From contig JBFMDX010000020.1 of assembly GCA_040753795.1 (NCBI GenBank), positions 1-64,000 on the forward strand: 64,000 nucleotides of DNA. The letters run 5' to 3'. Below the pieces are notes generated by a model. That model did no database searches. It was not told the DNA's origin and saw only the letters and a list, made by a program, of their open reading frames with translations. How positions within the stretch are numbered: the stretch's first letter is position 1; each line of letters begins with the position of its first letter. The position numbers and the translations under genes are program-made. Origin of the DNA: Thermodesulfobacteriota bacterium. Lineage in GTDB: Bacteria > Desulfobacterota > Desulfobacteria > Desulfobacterales > Desulfosudaceae. Shown in pieces: positions 51,087-59,619 of the stretch.

Positions 51087-51809
51087 ATGACAACACCTTC
51101 AATAATACTTGATAGTCTGGAGAAAGCCGTATTATCGCAGGATCCGGATCTTGTCGATGAAATATTTCACGATGAAACCGTTTTGGAAATGAACTATGAA
51201 GAGATGCTGGATTCGCTTACCAGAGGGTTGGATGAAGCGCGTAAAAAACTGGGGGATATGTCCTTCAGCGTAGGCGACTTCCTTTTGTCTGTAGACGCTG
51301 TGCGGCGTGGCCTGGCGCACCTTAAAGGGCGGAATCTCCCGGAGGGTCAAAAGAAGAAACGGGCGGTAACGGGGGTTGCCACCGGGGAAGTTCATAATCT
51401 GGGCATTCATATCATTTCCGGCATTATGGAAGCATTGGGATACGAAGTTAAGTGTCTTGAACAGGACACGGATGCCGATCAGTTTCTAAAAGAATTAAAA
51501 GAAAACAACGCTTCTTTCCTCGGTATTTCATCCATGATGTCAACCACGCTTGAGGGAATGCGGGACATCATTGTCCGTTGTAAACGTGAAATGCCCCATG
51601 TGAAAATTATTGTCGGCGGTGCCTGTATGGATGAAAGGATGGCGGCGTCAATGGGCGCGGACTGTTTTGTGAAATCCGCGGTTGACCTTCCAAAGACATT
51701 GGAAAAACTGGACGTCCAGGAGACTTATACGAAGCGATACATGGATTATGAGAATAAAGTCCAGACAACCGAATATCATGTGGCATCAGCCCCGGACGGT
51801 GAACCGTAA
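51087..51809 (+). CDS. Corrinoid protein (MtaC/MtbC-like)
   Basis: 240 residues. A four-helix cap (about 1-90) precedes the B12-binding Rossmann domain (92-215). The cobalt-ligating histidine lies in GEVHNLG, where the usual DxHxxG has Glu in place of Asp. The later motifs LGISSMMSTTLEGM (SxL-type) and IIVGGACMDERMA (GG) are present, as is the NADCF-like GADCF. A 25-residue C-terminal tail is polar. Methyl carrier between a substrate-specific methyltransferase and the MtaA-like protein encoded just upstream. AAGGAGA ribosome site. Confidence 0.88.
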   Translation: MTTPSIILDSLEKAVLSQDPDLVDEIFHDETVLEMNYEEMLDSLTRGLDEARKKLGDMSFSVGDFLLSVDAVRRGLAHLKGRNLPEGQKKKRAVTGVATGEVHNLGIHIISGIMEALGYEVKCLEQDTDADQFLKELKENNASFLGISSMMSTTLEGMRDIIVRCKREMPHVKIIVGGACMDERMAASMGADCFVKSAVDLPKTLEKLDVQETYTKRYMDYENKVQTTEYHVASAPDGEP

Positions 51810-51910
51810 GCCACAACCGCTAAAGGCAGGTGAAGTGGCTGTGTACGGACTCATCTTGTAGCCGGACTTGAGAACCGGAGGCAGAATGATTAACAGGAAA
51901 GGGCGAAACA

Positions 51911-53227
51911 ATGAAAAACAAAAACAGTAAACATTATGATGCTATTGTTGTTGGGTCCGGCCCGGGTGGCGCGACCGTAGCGAAAGCGCTTACCGAGAAA
52001 AACAAAAATGTTTTGATCCTTGAAAGGGGAGGAAACGCAAAGATAAACGGCTCCCTGACGCAAATGGCAATGACCGGCGGAATCCCCGGTAAACACGTTA
52101 TGTTTACCGACAGGACGTTTCTTGCCATTATCAGGGGCATCGTAACCGGTGGAAGTACCATTTTTTATTGCGCGTCCGCTTTTGAACCCCCATATGAAAT
52201 GATGGAATCGTATGGAATCGATATCAGAAATGAGGTCGAGGCGCTGAAGTCTGAAATTCCCACCGGTCCGCTAAACGATGATTTGTTCGGCAAAGGGGCG
52301 CGAAGAATCATGGAATCCGCTGTAGAACTGGGATACGACTGGAAAAAGCTGAACAAGTTCATATACCAGGAAAAGTGCAAAACAGATTGCAATAAGTGCA
52401 GTTATGGCTGCCCCTACGGCGCGAAATGGACGGCTCGAAATTTTGTGGAAAAAGCCACGGACAATGGCGCTGAGTTGATTAACGGGGCCAAGGTAAACCG
52501 AGTCCTTTTCAGTGGTAAAAAAGCCGTTGGCGTAGAGTTTACAATACATTGTAAAACCCGCAAAGTTTTTGCCGATAAAATCATCGTATCGGCAGGCGGT
52601 ACCGGCACTCCGGTTATTCTTCAAAAAAGCGGGCTTCGTAATGCGGGCCAAGATTTCTTTTTTGACCCGCTTATCATGGTGTTCGGTACGGTTGATAAAC
52701 TGAAGTCAAAAGGAGAAGTGCAGATGTCGGCCGGCGCCCATATGCAAGAAGACGGCTATATGATGGTCGACCTGAACTTTCCTCTTCCGATTTTCGCGGC
52801 CCAAACCGCGCCGAAATTCAAAATACATAAAGCAATTTCCCATTCAGACACACTGATGATCATGATTAAAATTAAAGACGATCTGGGCGGAAAGATTAAA
52901 CCGGGTGGAGGAATAAGAAAGTCGCTTTCGAAGAACGACAGGCTGAAATTAAAAAGCGGTTATGAAAGAGCCAAAATCATCCTGGAAAATGCCGGGGCCA
53001 AAGATGTCTACAGCGGATGGCATATGGCCGCCCATCCCGGCGGGACAGCGAAAATCAACGAGGTGGTGGATGCGAACCTGAAAACTGAATACGATAATCT
53101 CTATGTCTGTGACTGTTCCGTTATCCCTGAACCATGGGGATTGCCGCCGACATTTACCCTGCTCGCGTTAGGCAAGAGGCTTGCCTCACACCTGATAAAC
53201 GGTGGTGCCAGACCGGTTCTTTCATGA
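51911..53227 (+). CDS. GMC-family FAD oxidoreductase
   Basis: 438 residues. The FAD loop GSGPGGATVAKAL is near the N-terminus, GGSTIFYCASAFEPP follows, and WHMAAHPGGTAKINEVVDAN plus the C-terminal EPWGLPPTFTLLALGKRLA carry the catalytic His region of the family. A Cys-rich segment CKTDCNKCSYGCPYGAKW (about 157-174) resembles that of bacterial long-chain-alcohol or sterol GMC enzymes. It oxidises an alcohol or C-H donor with FAD. It begins 101 bases after the corrinoid gene and is probably part of the same unit; it may prepare the pathway's substrate. Confidence 0.85.
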   Translation: MKNKNSKHYDAIVVGSGPGGATVAKALTEKNKNVLILERGGNAKINGSLTQMAMTGGIPGKHVMFTDRTFLAIIRGIVTGGSTIFYCASAFEPPYEMMESYGIDIRNEVEALKSEIPTGPLNDDLFGKGARRIMESAVELGYDWKKLNKFIYQEKCKTDCNKCSYGCPYGAKWTARNFVEKATDNGAELINGAKVNRVLFSGKKAVGVEFTIHCKTRKVFADKIIVSAGGTGTPVILQKSGLRNAGQDFFFDPLIMVFGTVDKLKSKGEVQMSAGAHMQEDGYMMVDLNFPLPIFAAQTAPKFKIHKAISHSDTLMIMIKIKDDLGGKIKPGGGIRKSLSKNDRLKLKSGYERAKIILENAGAKDVYSGWHMAAHPGGTAKINEVVDANLKTEYDNLYVCDCSVIPEPWGLPPTFTLLALGKRLASHLINGGARPVLS

Positions 53228-53298
53228 GTTTTTCCGCTATCAGCACCGCCAGCTATGGTAAAATTCGTCTCATTCAATTTTTTTGAAAAGAGGGGGCC

Positions 53299-53970
53299 AT
53301 GACTGATTCAAATAAATTGAAATCCAAACAGTTCCTCGCCGCTTCAAAGTTTTGCGATTATCAAGAACCTGTTATTCAAAATCTTGTTGGAGAAATCGGC
53401 GGATTATCAGAAAATCCAAGGGAAAAAGCCATCAACTGTTTTTTTTACGTACGGGACGAAATTGTCTTTGGCATGGATCCCTGGCAGATAAAAGCTTCTG
53501 AAACATTGCAAAAAGGGTATGGCATGTGTTCCAACAAGGCGCTGTTGCTGGTGGCCCAACTGCGGTGTTTGGGTATTCCCTCACGCCTGGCATGGGTACC
53601 ATTGAACAGACATTTTCTCAAACCGGCCTGGGGCTTTCCCTGGACCTATTGTCTGCCCCGGGCCCTGAAGCATGTTATTGCCCAGGTTTTTCTGGATCAG
53701 AAGTGGATCGCGCTGGACCTGACGCTTGATAAGACAACGTACGAAAGACTGTACAAGCCTGCCGGCGCTAAATGGGGCATTGACTGGAATGGTGAAGACG
53801 ACTGTCTGGTATTCCAGGACCATCTGACTGGGCAGGTTGAGCCTTTTTCAGACATAGACAGCGCTCTGCTGAAGGACGCGGGCAACTGGACGCCGCCGGC
53901 TTTAATTTCTCAGCCTTTTTTGAAAAAGATGAACAGGATAACCTGGAAAAAGGCGGGAATAGTGCTTTAA
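53299..53970 (+). CDS. Transglutaminase-like cysteine protein
   Basis: 223 residues. The papain-like/transglutaminase core is clear: catalytic Cys in LQKGYGMCSNKALLLVAQLRCLGIPSRL, His in LKHVIAQVFLDQKW, and Asp in IALDLTLDKTTY. No signal peptide. Bacterial members are peptidases, amidases or thiol transferases. AGAGGGGG ribosome site; 71 bases after the GMC gene. Its partner or substrate in the island is unknown. Confidence 0.82.
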   Translation: MTDSNKLKSKQFLAASKFCDYQEPVIQNLVGEIGGLSENPREKAINCFFYVRDEIVFGMDPWQIKASETLQKGYGMCSNKALLLVAQLRCLGIPSRLAWVPLNRHFLKPAWGFPWTYCLPRALKHVIAQVFLDQKWIALDLTLDKTTYERLYKPAGAKWGIDWNGEDDCLVFQDHLTGQVEPFSDIDSALLKDAGNWTPPALISQPFLKKMNRITWKKAGIVL

Positions 53971-54004
53971 CAATAAACATTTCACTCTTTAAGGGAGGGC
54001 CATT

Positions 54005-54415
54005 ATGCTGGATAAAAACATTCCTATGGGATGGATAAAGGGGATGTATATTTACACGATTCTGGGCGCAGGCCTTTCAGGCTTGGGAATGATTCTGGCA
54101 CCCGGACTGGTTCAGCACATTTTCGGAATGGGCGAACAGGATCCGATATTATTCGGTGTGGCCGCGAGTATCTGGTTCGCGTTCGGTGTCATGTCCGTTT
54201 TCGGGTTGAAAGAGCCCCTGAAGTTCCTGCCGATTCTCTGTATGCAACTCACGTATAAGACAGCCTGGTTTGTAGGTGTTGTCATTCCGCTGATCGCTAC
54301 TGGACGTTTTCCGGGTTACGCCGGATTTATTGTCGTTATTATGGTGAGCTATATAATCGGCGATTTGATTGCCATCCCGTTCCGCCATTTGTTCGCAGGA
54401 GAAATGCGTGAATAA
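54005..54415 (+). CDS. Small four-helix membrane protein
   Basis: 136 residues with four predicted membrane helices (IYTILGAGLSGLGMILAPG; PILFGVAASIWFAFGVMSVF; PILCMQLTYKTAWFVGVVIP; YAGFIVVIMVSYIIGDLIAIP). No catalytic motif, family not recognised. GGGAGGG ribosome site, 34 bases after the transglutaminase-like gene. It is the last intact gene of the island; the right direct repeat begins 70 bases downstream. Confidence 0.72.
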   Translation: MLDKNIPMGWIKGMYIYTILGAGLSGLGMILAPGLVQHIFGMGEQDPILFGVAASIWFAFGVMSVFGLKEPLKFLPILCMQLTYKTAWFVGVVIPLIATGRFPGYAGFIVVIMVSYIIGDLIAIPFRHLFAGEMRE

Positions 54416-54485
54416 ACCGCTCCCTTTGAAATCGCTAATCCGGTTATAATAAAAGCTAACAAAAGTTTTTTTTGAAGATCGCGGC

Positions 54486-54788
54486 CCGTGCAGCAATTTC
54501 ATGGACGACATCTTCCACATCTGCCGGGTGTTTTCCATCGACATGATCTGGGTGGCCGGCCACATCGGCTGCAAAAACACCCAGGCCTTAAACGGCATGC
54601 TCCGGGAGCTGTGCCGGCAGGCCAACATTCCGCTGCTGATCATCAACTACGACCTGATGGATCCGCGCATCGTCACCCACGACGGGATCAAGGAGCAGGT
54701 GAACCATTTCATGGAAACCGTCATGAAGGCGGAGCGGCTGGCCCCCTGACGCTGCCCGCTGCCGCACACCCGGCCGGATCAGGACGGG
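54486..54788 (+). repeat. 303-bp direct repeat, right copy (truncated dehydratase gene 3' end)
   Basis: Same orientation as 42455-42757 and identical apart from one base. It contains the last 88 codons of the dehydratase-family gene, stop at 54749, and is followed by unrelated sequence (54789-54842) and the DUF362 gene. It has no upstream coding sequence or promoter for the fragment, so it is a non-functional remnant. An ATG at 54501 opens an 82-residue frame, but with no ribosome site. Confidence 0.95.
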
Positions 54789-54842
54789 AATGATGGCGTA
54801 AGCCGGAAGTAATTCGTTCCTTTGTAAAAGGCCGGCCTTGTG

Positions 54843-56207
54843 TCACCATTTTTTTCTGAAGATATAATACAGGCTCCGCCAGGCGGAGCGACGGAACATC
54901 AGGGAAAAGTTGATGGCCAGATTTTTTATGGATTTCAGAAACAGGAGGCCCATATTCCGGCCGGGAAGCGCCGTCACGAAATGTTCCGTCCCTATGATTT
55001 GAAAATAGCTCTTTTTGGGGAATTCCTTCAGATCCACCGGAGAAAAAGAGCTGACGATGTTCAGCAAAAAGTAAAATTTCTCCCCAAACTTCGCGAACCA
55101 GGGAATCAGCGCATCCAAAAGGGGGGTGCCGATCTTTCCGGAATACCCGATGGAAAAAAAACGCCGTTCGGGTTGATCATAAGGGGCCAGTTCCCGGCCC
55201 TGATTCTTTATCCCTCCCCTTAGAGGGATTTTCCTGATATCCGGTTCCCCGAATGTCCTGGCCATGAGCCAGTAGGGGAAATTGACCCGGCGCATGCTTT
55301 CGGACACGCCCATTTTGATCATGCCGACGCGCTCAACCCGCATGAGATCTTCCCCGGCGATAATGGTCCCGGTTTCCCGGCGTGCGCCCAGGTTCACCCG
55401 GAGAACCCCGGGCAGGGGGAGCGGGGTCCCGCAGAAGGAGCCGTATCCCATAAACCGGCAGGGATTGGGGATTTCCCATCGGGCGCTTTTAAATCCCATC
55501 AGGCCATCCAGGCTGGTCCAGGCGTCCACAATGGTGAAAATAGCGCTGTTGCTCACGTAGGGAAGGTCCGGGTTGGTGATGGTCGGCATCAGGGCGTGGT
55601 TGATGGACGCGTTCCACCGGCCGTGATATTTGGCGTACTTGTCCTGTTCCCAGGTAAGCCCGAAACAGTTCTTGATCCCCAGGGTCACCAGGGAGGCAAT
55701 ATGGGTCTTGCTCTTGGCGAAACTCACCAGTACGTCGATTTCGCGGAGCGCGGAACTGAGCTTGTGCGGCCCCATGAAAGGGCTGTCATACACGATCGGA
55801 GCGGCCAGGGTCAGGTCCGTGAATGTGCTGGTATAGCCCGCCGCCCGCGCTACCTGGCTGACAAGCCGGTTTTCATACCAGTTGGAATAAACATTCTGGG
55901 ATTCCACCAGCGCGACACGGGTATAACCTTCTCCCCGCAGCCTGGCAAGAAGGTGCTCCACCAGTTCGGGGTCGGTGATAACGTCCATCTCCTTTCGGGA
56001 AACGAACATCATCAGATTGGGCTTGACGGCGATGCGGAGTTCCGCCTTCTCTTTGCCCGCGGCCTGACGTTTTCTCTGCAGGAAAGGGAAGAATTCGGAT
56101 TTTTCCAGGGCTTCGTCCAGGGCCGAAAACTTGTCTCCGGCTTCCACCACTGCCACCGGGGAATCAACCGCGTGGATGTATCGGATCTTTCTGCTGGTGC
56201 CGGTCAT
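54843..56207 (-). CDS. DUF362-family protein, copy 1
   Basis: 454 residues. The DUF362 core spans about 50-300: IAVKPNLMMFVSRKE, VALVESQNVYSNWYENRL, VLVSFAKSKTHIASLVTLGIKNCFG and later IVDAWTSLDGL. Members often carry ferredoxin motifs; none is visible here. The family function is unknown. The C-terminal 150 residues are hydrophobic and basic, perhaps membrane-associated. AGGA ribosome site. A second DUF362 gene lies at 57983 beyond the MFS gene. Confidence 0.8.
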   Translation of the reverse strand: MTGTSRKIRYIHAVDSPVAVVEAGDKFSALDEALEKSEFFPFLQRKRQAAGKEKAELRIAVKPNLMMFVSRKEMDVITDPELVEHLLARLRGEGYTRVALVESQNVYSNWYENRLVSQVARAAGYTSTFTDLTLAAPIVYDSPFMGPHKLSSALREIDVLVSFAKSKTHIASLVTLGIKNCFGLTWEQDKYAKYHGRWNASINHALMPTITNPDLPYVSNSAIFTIVDAWTSLDGLMGFKSARWEIPNPCRFMGYGSFCGTPLPLPGVLRVNLGARRETGTIIAGEDLMRVERVGMIKMGVSESMRRVNFPYWLMARTFGEPDIRKIPLRGGIKNQGRELAPYDQPERRFFSIGYSGKIGTPLLDALIPWFAKFGEKFYFLLNIVSSFSPVDLKEFPKKSYFQIIGTEHFVTALPGRNMGLLFLKSIKNLAINFSLMFRRSAWRSLYYIFRKKW

Positions 56208-56399
56208 GGATTCGGATCCTTCGAGGCCGCTCTTCCCGTTTTCCTGTCCTACAAAGAAGGATAAGAAGTTTTTTTCGGTAGATACTTATAGCAAGGCGGG
56301 CCTTGCGTATCAACGTTTTTGTGGCCACCATATACTGATATATTTCAGATGCGATTCGGCGGGGATTTCGAGAAAGGCAAAAAGACAGGGAGAAACCTT

Positions 56400-56515
56400 T
56401 AGAATGCTCCTGGCCCTGGAACAAACCCGGACGGCTGAACCCGAAATCAAAATTGTACCCGGAATCCCGGAGCCGGTGGCGCGTCCGTCACTGTTTACTC
56501 CGAGAAAGTCTCCTT
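56400..56515 (+). pseudogene. Fragment resembling the 3' end of the B12-radical SAM gene
   Basis: The 26 bases from about 56410 (CTGGCCCTGGAACAAACCCG, then GACGGC) differ by one base from the stretch at about 33933 inside the gene at 32250-34028. The translated LLALEQTRTAEPEIKIVPGIPEPVARP aligns with ALALEQPRTAKSGIRFPDDLLEPVTVP. The rest of that gene is absent. Probably a decayed paralog or a leftover of recombination; it overlaps the end of the MFS gene on the other strand. Confidence 0.4.
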
Positions 56516-57778
56516 CATCAGCAGGGTGCAGCCCAGAGCCGCCAGCGCCGAGACAAACAGGACCAGCAGCAGCAGGCTATAGCCTTCGACCGCGTATCCG
56601 CCATCCGGTGACGGGAAACGGTCCAGGATCCGTCCCATCAGGGGCATGTAAACCGCGCCGCCCAGGAACGGGAAAAGGTTGACCGCGCCCACCGAGGTGC
56701 CGGCGATGGAGACCGGGAAAAGCTCCTTGGTGGTGGTAAAGCCCATGATGACGATGGACGAGGAGAAAATCGAAAAGGTGAAGAAGGCCAGATACAGCAC
56801 CGGCCGGGGCAGGCCGGCGGGATGCAGATAAAGCAGGAGCATCTCGGCCGAGAGGCAGAGGCCGCAGATGATAAACGGCTTTTTACGGCTCCGCAGCAGC
56901 CGGTCGGAAACATATCCCATCAGCGGGCTGCCGATGATCATGCCCCAGGCGATCATGCTTAAAATGGCGCCGGCTTCGGCCCGGGTCATGCCGTAGACAT
57001 GCATCAGGTAGGGCCCCCCCCAGAGGCCGCCGAAACCGAAAAACAAGCCGCAGTCGAAAAAGAACCATATGGCCACCGGCCAGAAGCGTTTCTCCGACAG
57101 CACCAGGCGCATGCCGGCCAGCAGGGGGATGGGCCGCGCCGGCTGCGGCGAGGCGTCGAGCCGTTCGGTTTCCTCGATGGCGGGCCAGCCCATGTCCGCC
57201 GGCCGGTCGCGCACGATCAGCCAGGCCACCAGGACGATAACCAGGGTGCAGATCCCGATGGCCTCAAACGACAGGCGCCAGCCGATTTTCGTGGCCATAA
57301 CCCCCAGCAGCCAGGTGCCCGCCAGCACGCCCAGTCCGCCGATACCGTTATAGAGACCGGCCATGGAAGCGAACTCGTTGCGGCGGTACCACTGGGACAG
57401 GATTTTCATGGTGGGGATGAACACCATGGAGACGCCGAATCCGACCATGACCCGACCGGCAAAAGCCGTTCCGATGGTCGGCGCCATCCCGAACAGGACG
57501 CTGCCGGCGGCGGCGATCAGCAGGAACATGGTGACGGTTTTGCGGGGTCCGATGGAGTCGGCCAGCAGTCCGGCGGGCAGCTGCATCACGCCATAGCAGT
57601 AAAAATAGATGGAACCCATCAGGCCCATGACGCCGGCGGTGGTGTGAAAATCACGGACCAGATCGTCGGCCACTACCGACAAAGACAGGCGATGAAAATA
57701 GACGAAAAAATAAGCCAGGCCCAGGGTCAGGAAGATCCACCAGCGGTAGCGGCGCATGGCGGCAAGCGGTTGGTTCAT
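56495..57778 (-). CDS. MFS transporter
   Basis: 427 residues, 12 membrane helices. The loop 2-3 signature is DSIGPRKTVTMF with GLLADSIG before it, and the equivalent second-half loop is GYVSDRLLRSRKKPF. The first helix (WWIFLTLGLAYFFVYFHRLSLSVV) and the gating GIGGLGVLAGTWLLG segment resemble the anion:cation or hexose-phosphate-like members. Substrate unknown. It is flanked by two DUF362 genes. Confidence 0.88.
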   Translation of the reverse strand: MNQPLAAMRRYRWWIFLTLGLAYFFVYFHRLSLSVVADDLVRDFHTTAGVMGLMGSIYFYCYGVMQLPAGLLADSIGPRKTVTMFLLIAAAGSVLFGMAPTIGTAFAGRVMVGFGVSMVFIPTMKILSQWYRRNEFASMAGLYNGIGGLGVLAGTWLLGVMATKIGWRLSFEAIGICTLVIVLVAWLIVRDRPADMGWPAIEETERLDASPQPARPIPLLAGMRLVLSEKRFWPVAIWFFFDCGLFFGFGGLWGGPYLMHVYGMTRAEAGAILSMIAWGMIIGSPLMGYVSDRLLRSRKKPFIICGLCLSAEMLLLYLHPAGLPRPVLYLAFFTFSIFSSSIVIMGFTTTKELFPVSIAGTSVGAVNLFPFLGGAVYMPLMGRILDRFPSPDGGYAVEGYSLLLLVLFVSALAALGCTLLMKETFSE

Positions 57779-57833
57779 GGCAGCGACTCTCTTGATCGGT
57801 TAATGGTTTTTGCTTACCATAAATCACTTGTAA

Positions 57834-57870
57834 AGGGTATCTCTAAAAAGGCAATTTTTAGAGGTGCCCT
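57834..57870. repeat. Short inverted repeat resembling fused insertion-sequence ends
   Basis: AGGGTATCTCTAAAAA (57834-57849), five bases, TTTTTAGAGGTGCCCT (57855-57870): 14 of 16 positions pair. It sits between two divergent genes, so it is not their terminator. The left arm's first 14 bases recur at 22303-22316. Possibly a minimal MITE or deleted insertion sequence. Confidence 0.5.
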
Positions 57871-57982
57871 AAAGATATTTGCCAGAGAATAATATTCCGG
57901 AGTACAATTCACTTGTCGGGATTTTACGCGGCCTGGACACCGGGGTTTGGAATTATTCAGGAATATCAGGGAGGCAGGGCAA

Positions 57983-59449
57983 ATGGCAACAATCAATTCG
58001 CTTGACAGGGAGCGGACCGTTATCATCCGGCGCCTGGACGCCGCCCATCAGACGTCCACTTTCCGGGAGTTCCGACCCCTGGGCAAAGAGATGAACCAGG
58101 CCGTCCAGAAAGTCGTGGTGGAAATGTTCGACGCCCTCGGCGGTCCGTCGCTGATCAAGTCCAGCGGCGACGTTTATATCAAGCCCAATGTGGTCGGCAC
58201 CAACGCCTATGTCCATACCCGGCCCGAGGTGACGGAAGCGGCCGTGCGCTACTGGCAGGCGGCCGGCGCCCGCCGCGTCTTTGTCCTGGAAAACAGTACC
58301 CAGGCCACTTATACCCGGCTGGTCTTCGAGATGACCGGCTACAACGCCCTGTGCAAGCGGACCGGCGCCGTTCCCGTTTATCTGGACGAGGAAAAATCGG
58401 TACCCTACGACTTTACCGGCAAACCGCCGGCCGATAAGGAACCCCGCGGCTATGAGCGGACGACGTTCGGCCTGCCGCGGACGGTCCATGAAAAATTGAT
58501 CCTGGAAAGAGACGCCAACCTCTATGTGAGCCTGCCCAAGCTCAAGACCCACTCCATGTCGGTGGTCACCCTGGGCATTAAAAACCAGTGGGGCTTTCCG
58601 GTCCACCGCGACCGCAGTCCCGACCACAATTACAATCTCCACCACAAGCTGGCGGACGTTCTTTCCCTGGTGCGGCCCGACGTCACCCTGATCGAGGGGG
58701 TGGAAGGCACCATCCACGGCCATTACCCGGCCCTGGCCCTGGCCGACCGCTGCGTCAGGCCTTTCCGGGTCATGATCGGCGGCCGCAACGTGGTGGCGGT
58801 GGATATCGTCGGCGCGGGCGTCTTCGGCCAAAAAATCGCGGATGTGCCCCACCTGAAGATCGCCGTTGAAAAAGGCCTGGGCGGCGCCGTCCGGAGCGAA
58901 GCCGATATCATCATCACCGGCGATTATACGTCCTTCGATGATTTGGATATCCTGGGCGAGTGGGACCGCTATGGCGGCTCTTATCCCTTTGACCTGATCC
59001 AGGAATTTCCCGAAAACATCACCATCATCAAAGGAAAGGAGATGGCCTGCCGGGAGGGATGCGTCAATAACTCCCTCAACACCCTGCAGATGCTGGCATT
59101 CGATCACCGCAGCCGGGGCGGATGGACCCTGGCCATGGGCAAAGGATTTGACCAGAACGTCATCGACGGTATCGCGGGCCCGGTATTCGTGGTCGGTCCC
59201 TGCGCCGTCAACGAGATCGGCGACAGGCTGGTCGAACGGCTTGGCCGAAGCCGAGTTTATTTCAGCCGTGAGTGCAACGACCTGACCGCCATCGTCGAGT
59301 CCCTCTGCCACCTGATGCGGGTCAGCCCCCTGAAACTGGCGCCACCGATCAATCCCATCAAGGGCCTTTACCTGATTCATCAGGCCCGGCAGAATAACAG
59401 CACCGCCCGCATGACCAACCCGGCGGCCAATATCGTCAAGTTCCGCTGA
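57983..59449 (+). CDS. DUF362-family protein, copy 2
   Basis: 488 residues from the ATG at 57983 (GGGAGG upstream; the frame is open from 57947). DUF362 core: VYIKPNVVGTNAYVHTRPEV, RVFVLENSTQATYTRLVFE, LYVSLPKLKTHSMSVVTLGIKNQWG, and VTLIEGVEGTIHGHYP. A later CREGC, but no full ferredoxin motif. The segment IAGPVFVVGPCAVNEIGDRL is near the C-terminus. Family function unknown. It diverges from the MFS gene; the pair of DUF362 proteins around one transporter may be functionally linked. Confidence 0.8.
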   Translation: MATINSLDRERTVIIRRLDAAHQTSTFREFRPLGKEMNQAVQKVVVEMFDALGGPSLIKSSGDVYIKPNVVGTNAYVHTRPEVTEAAVRYWQAAGARRVFVLENSTQATYTRLVFEMTGYNALCKRTGAVPVYLDEEKSVPYDFTGKPPADKEPRGYERTTFGLPRTVHEKLILERDANLYVSLPKLKTHSMSVVTLGIKNQWGFPVHRDRSPDHNYNLHHKLADVLSLVRPDVTLIEGVEGTIHGHYPALALADRCVRPFRVMIGGRNVVAVDIVGAGVFGQKIADVPHLKIAVEKGLGGAVRSEADIIITGDYTSFDDLDILGEWDRYGGSYPFDLIQEFPENITIIKGKEMACREGCVNNSLNTLQMLAFDHRSRGGWTLAMGKGFDQNVIDGIAGPVFVVGPCAVNEIGDRLVERLGRSRVYFSRECNDLTAIVESLCHLMRVSPLKLAPPINPIKGLYLIHQARQNNSTARMTNPAANIVKFR

Positions 59450-59477
59450 ACCTGAGGGGTGGCGGCCGGAAAAGATA

Positions 59478-59505
59478 TTGACAGTGACGGCGGTCCTGCT
59501 ATACA
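59478..59505 (+). promoter_or_regulatory. Sigma-70 promoter of the response-regulator gene
   Basis: TTGACA (59478-59483), 16 bases, TATACA (59500-59505), about 115 bases upstream of the regulator ATG. Good boxes. The regulator itself would thus be made constitutively while its target promoter is sigma-54-dependent. Confidence 0.6.
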
Positions 59506-59619
59506 ACATATCCAAAAAAACCAGCAGGTTGTTTCCGTTTGCCTCCTTTTATATCCCAAGAAAAACAATCGGATGAAACCAAATGGTTCGTGTATTGATC
59601 CGGTGAGGCGGGGAATTTG

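Noticed and set aside
57953-59515. 520-codon minus-strand frame
   Set aside because: Antisense of the second DUF362 gene, composition typical of a shadow frame.
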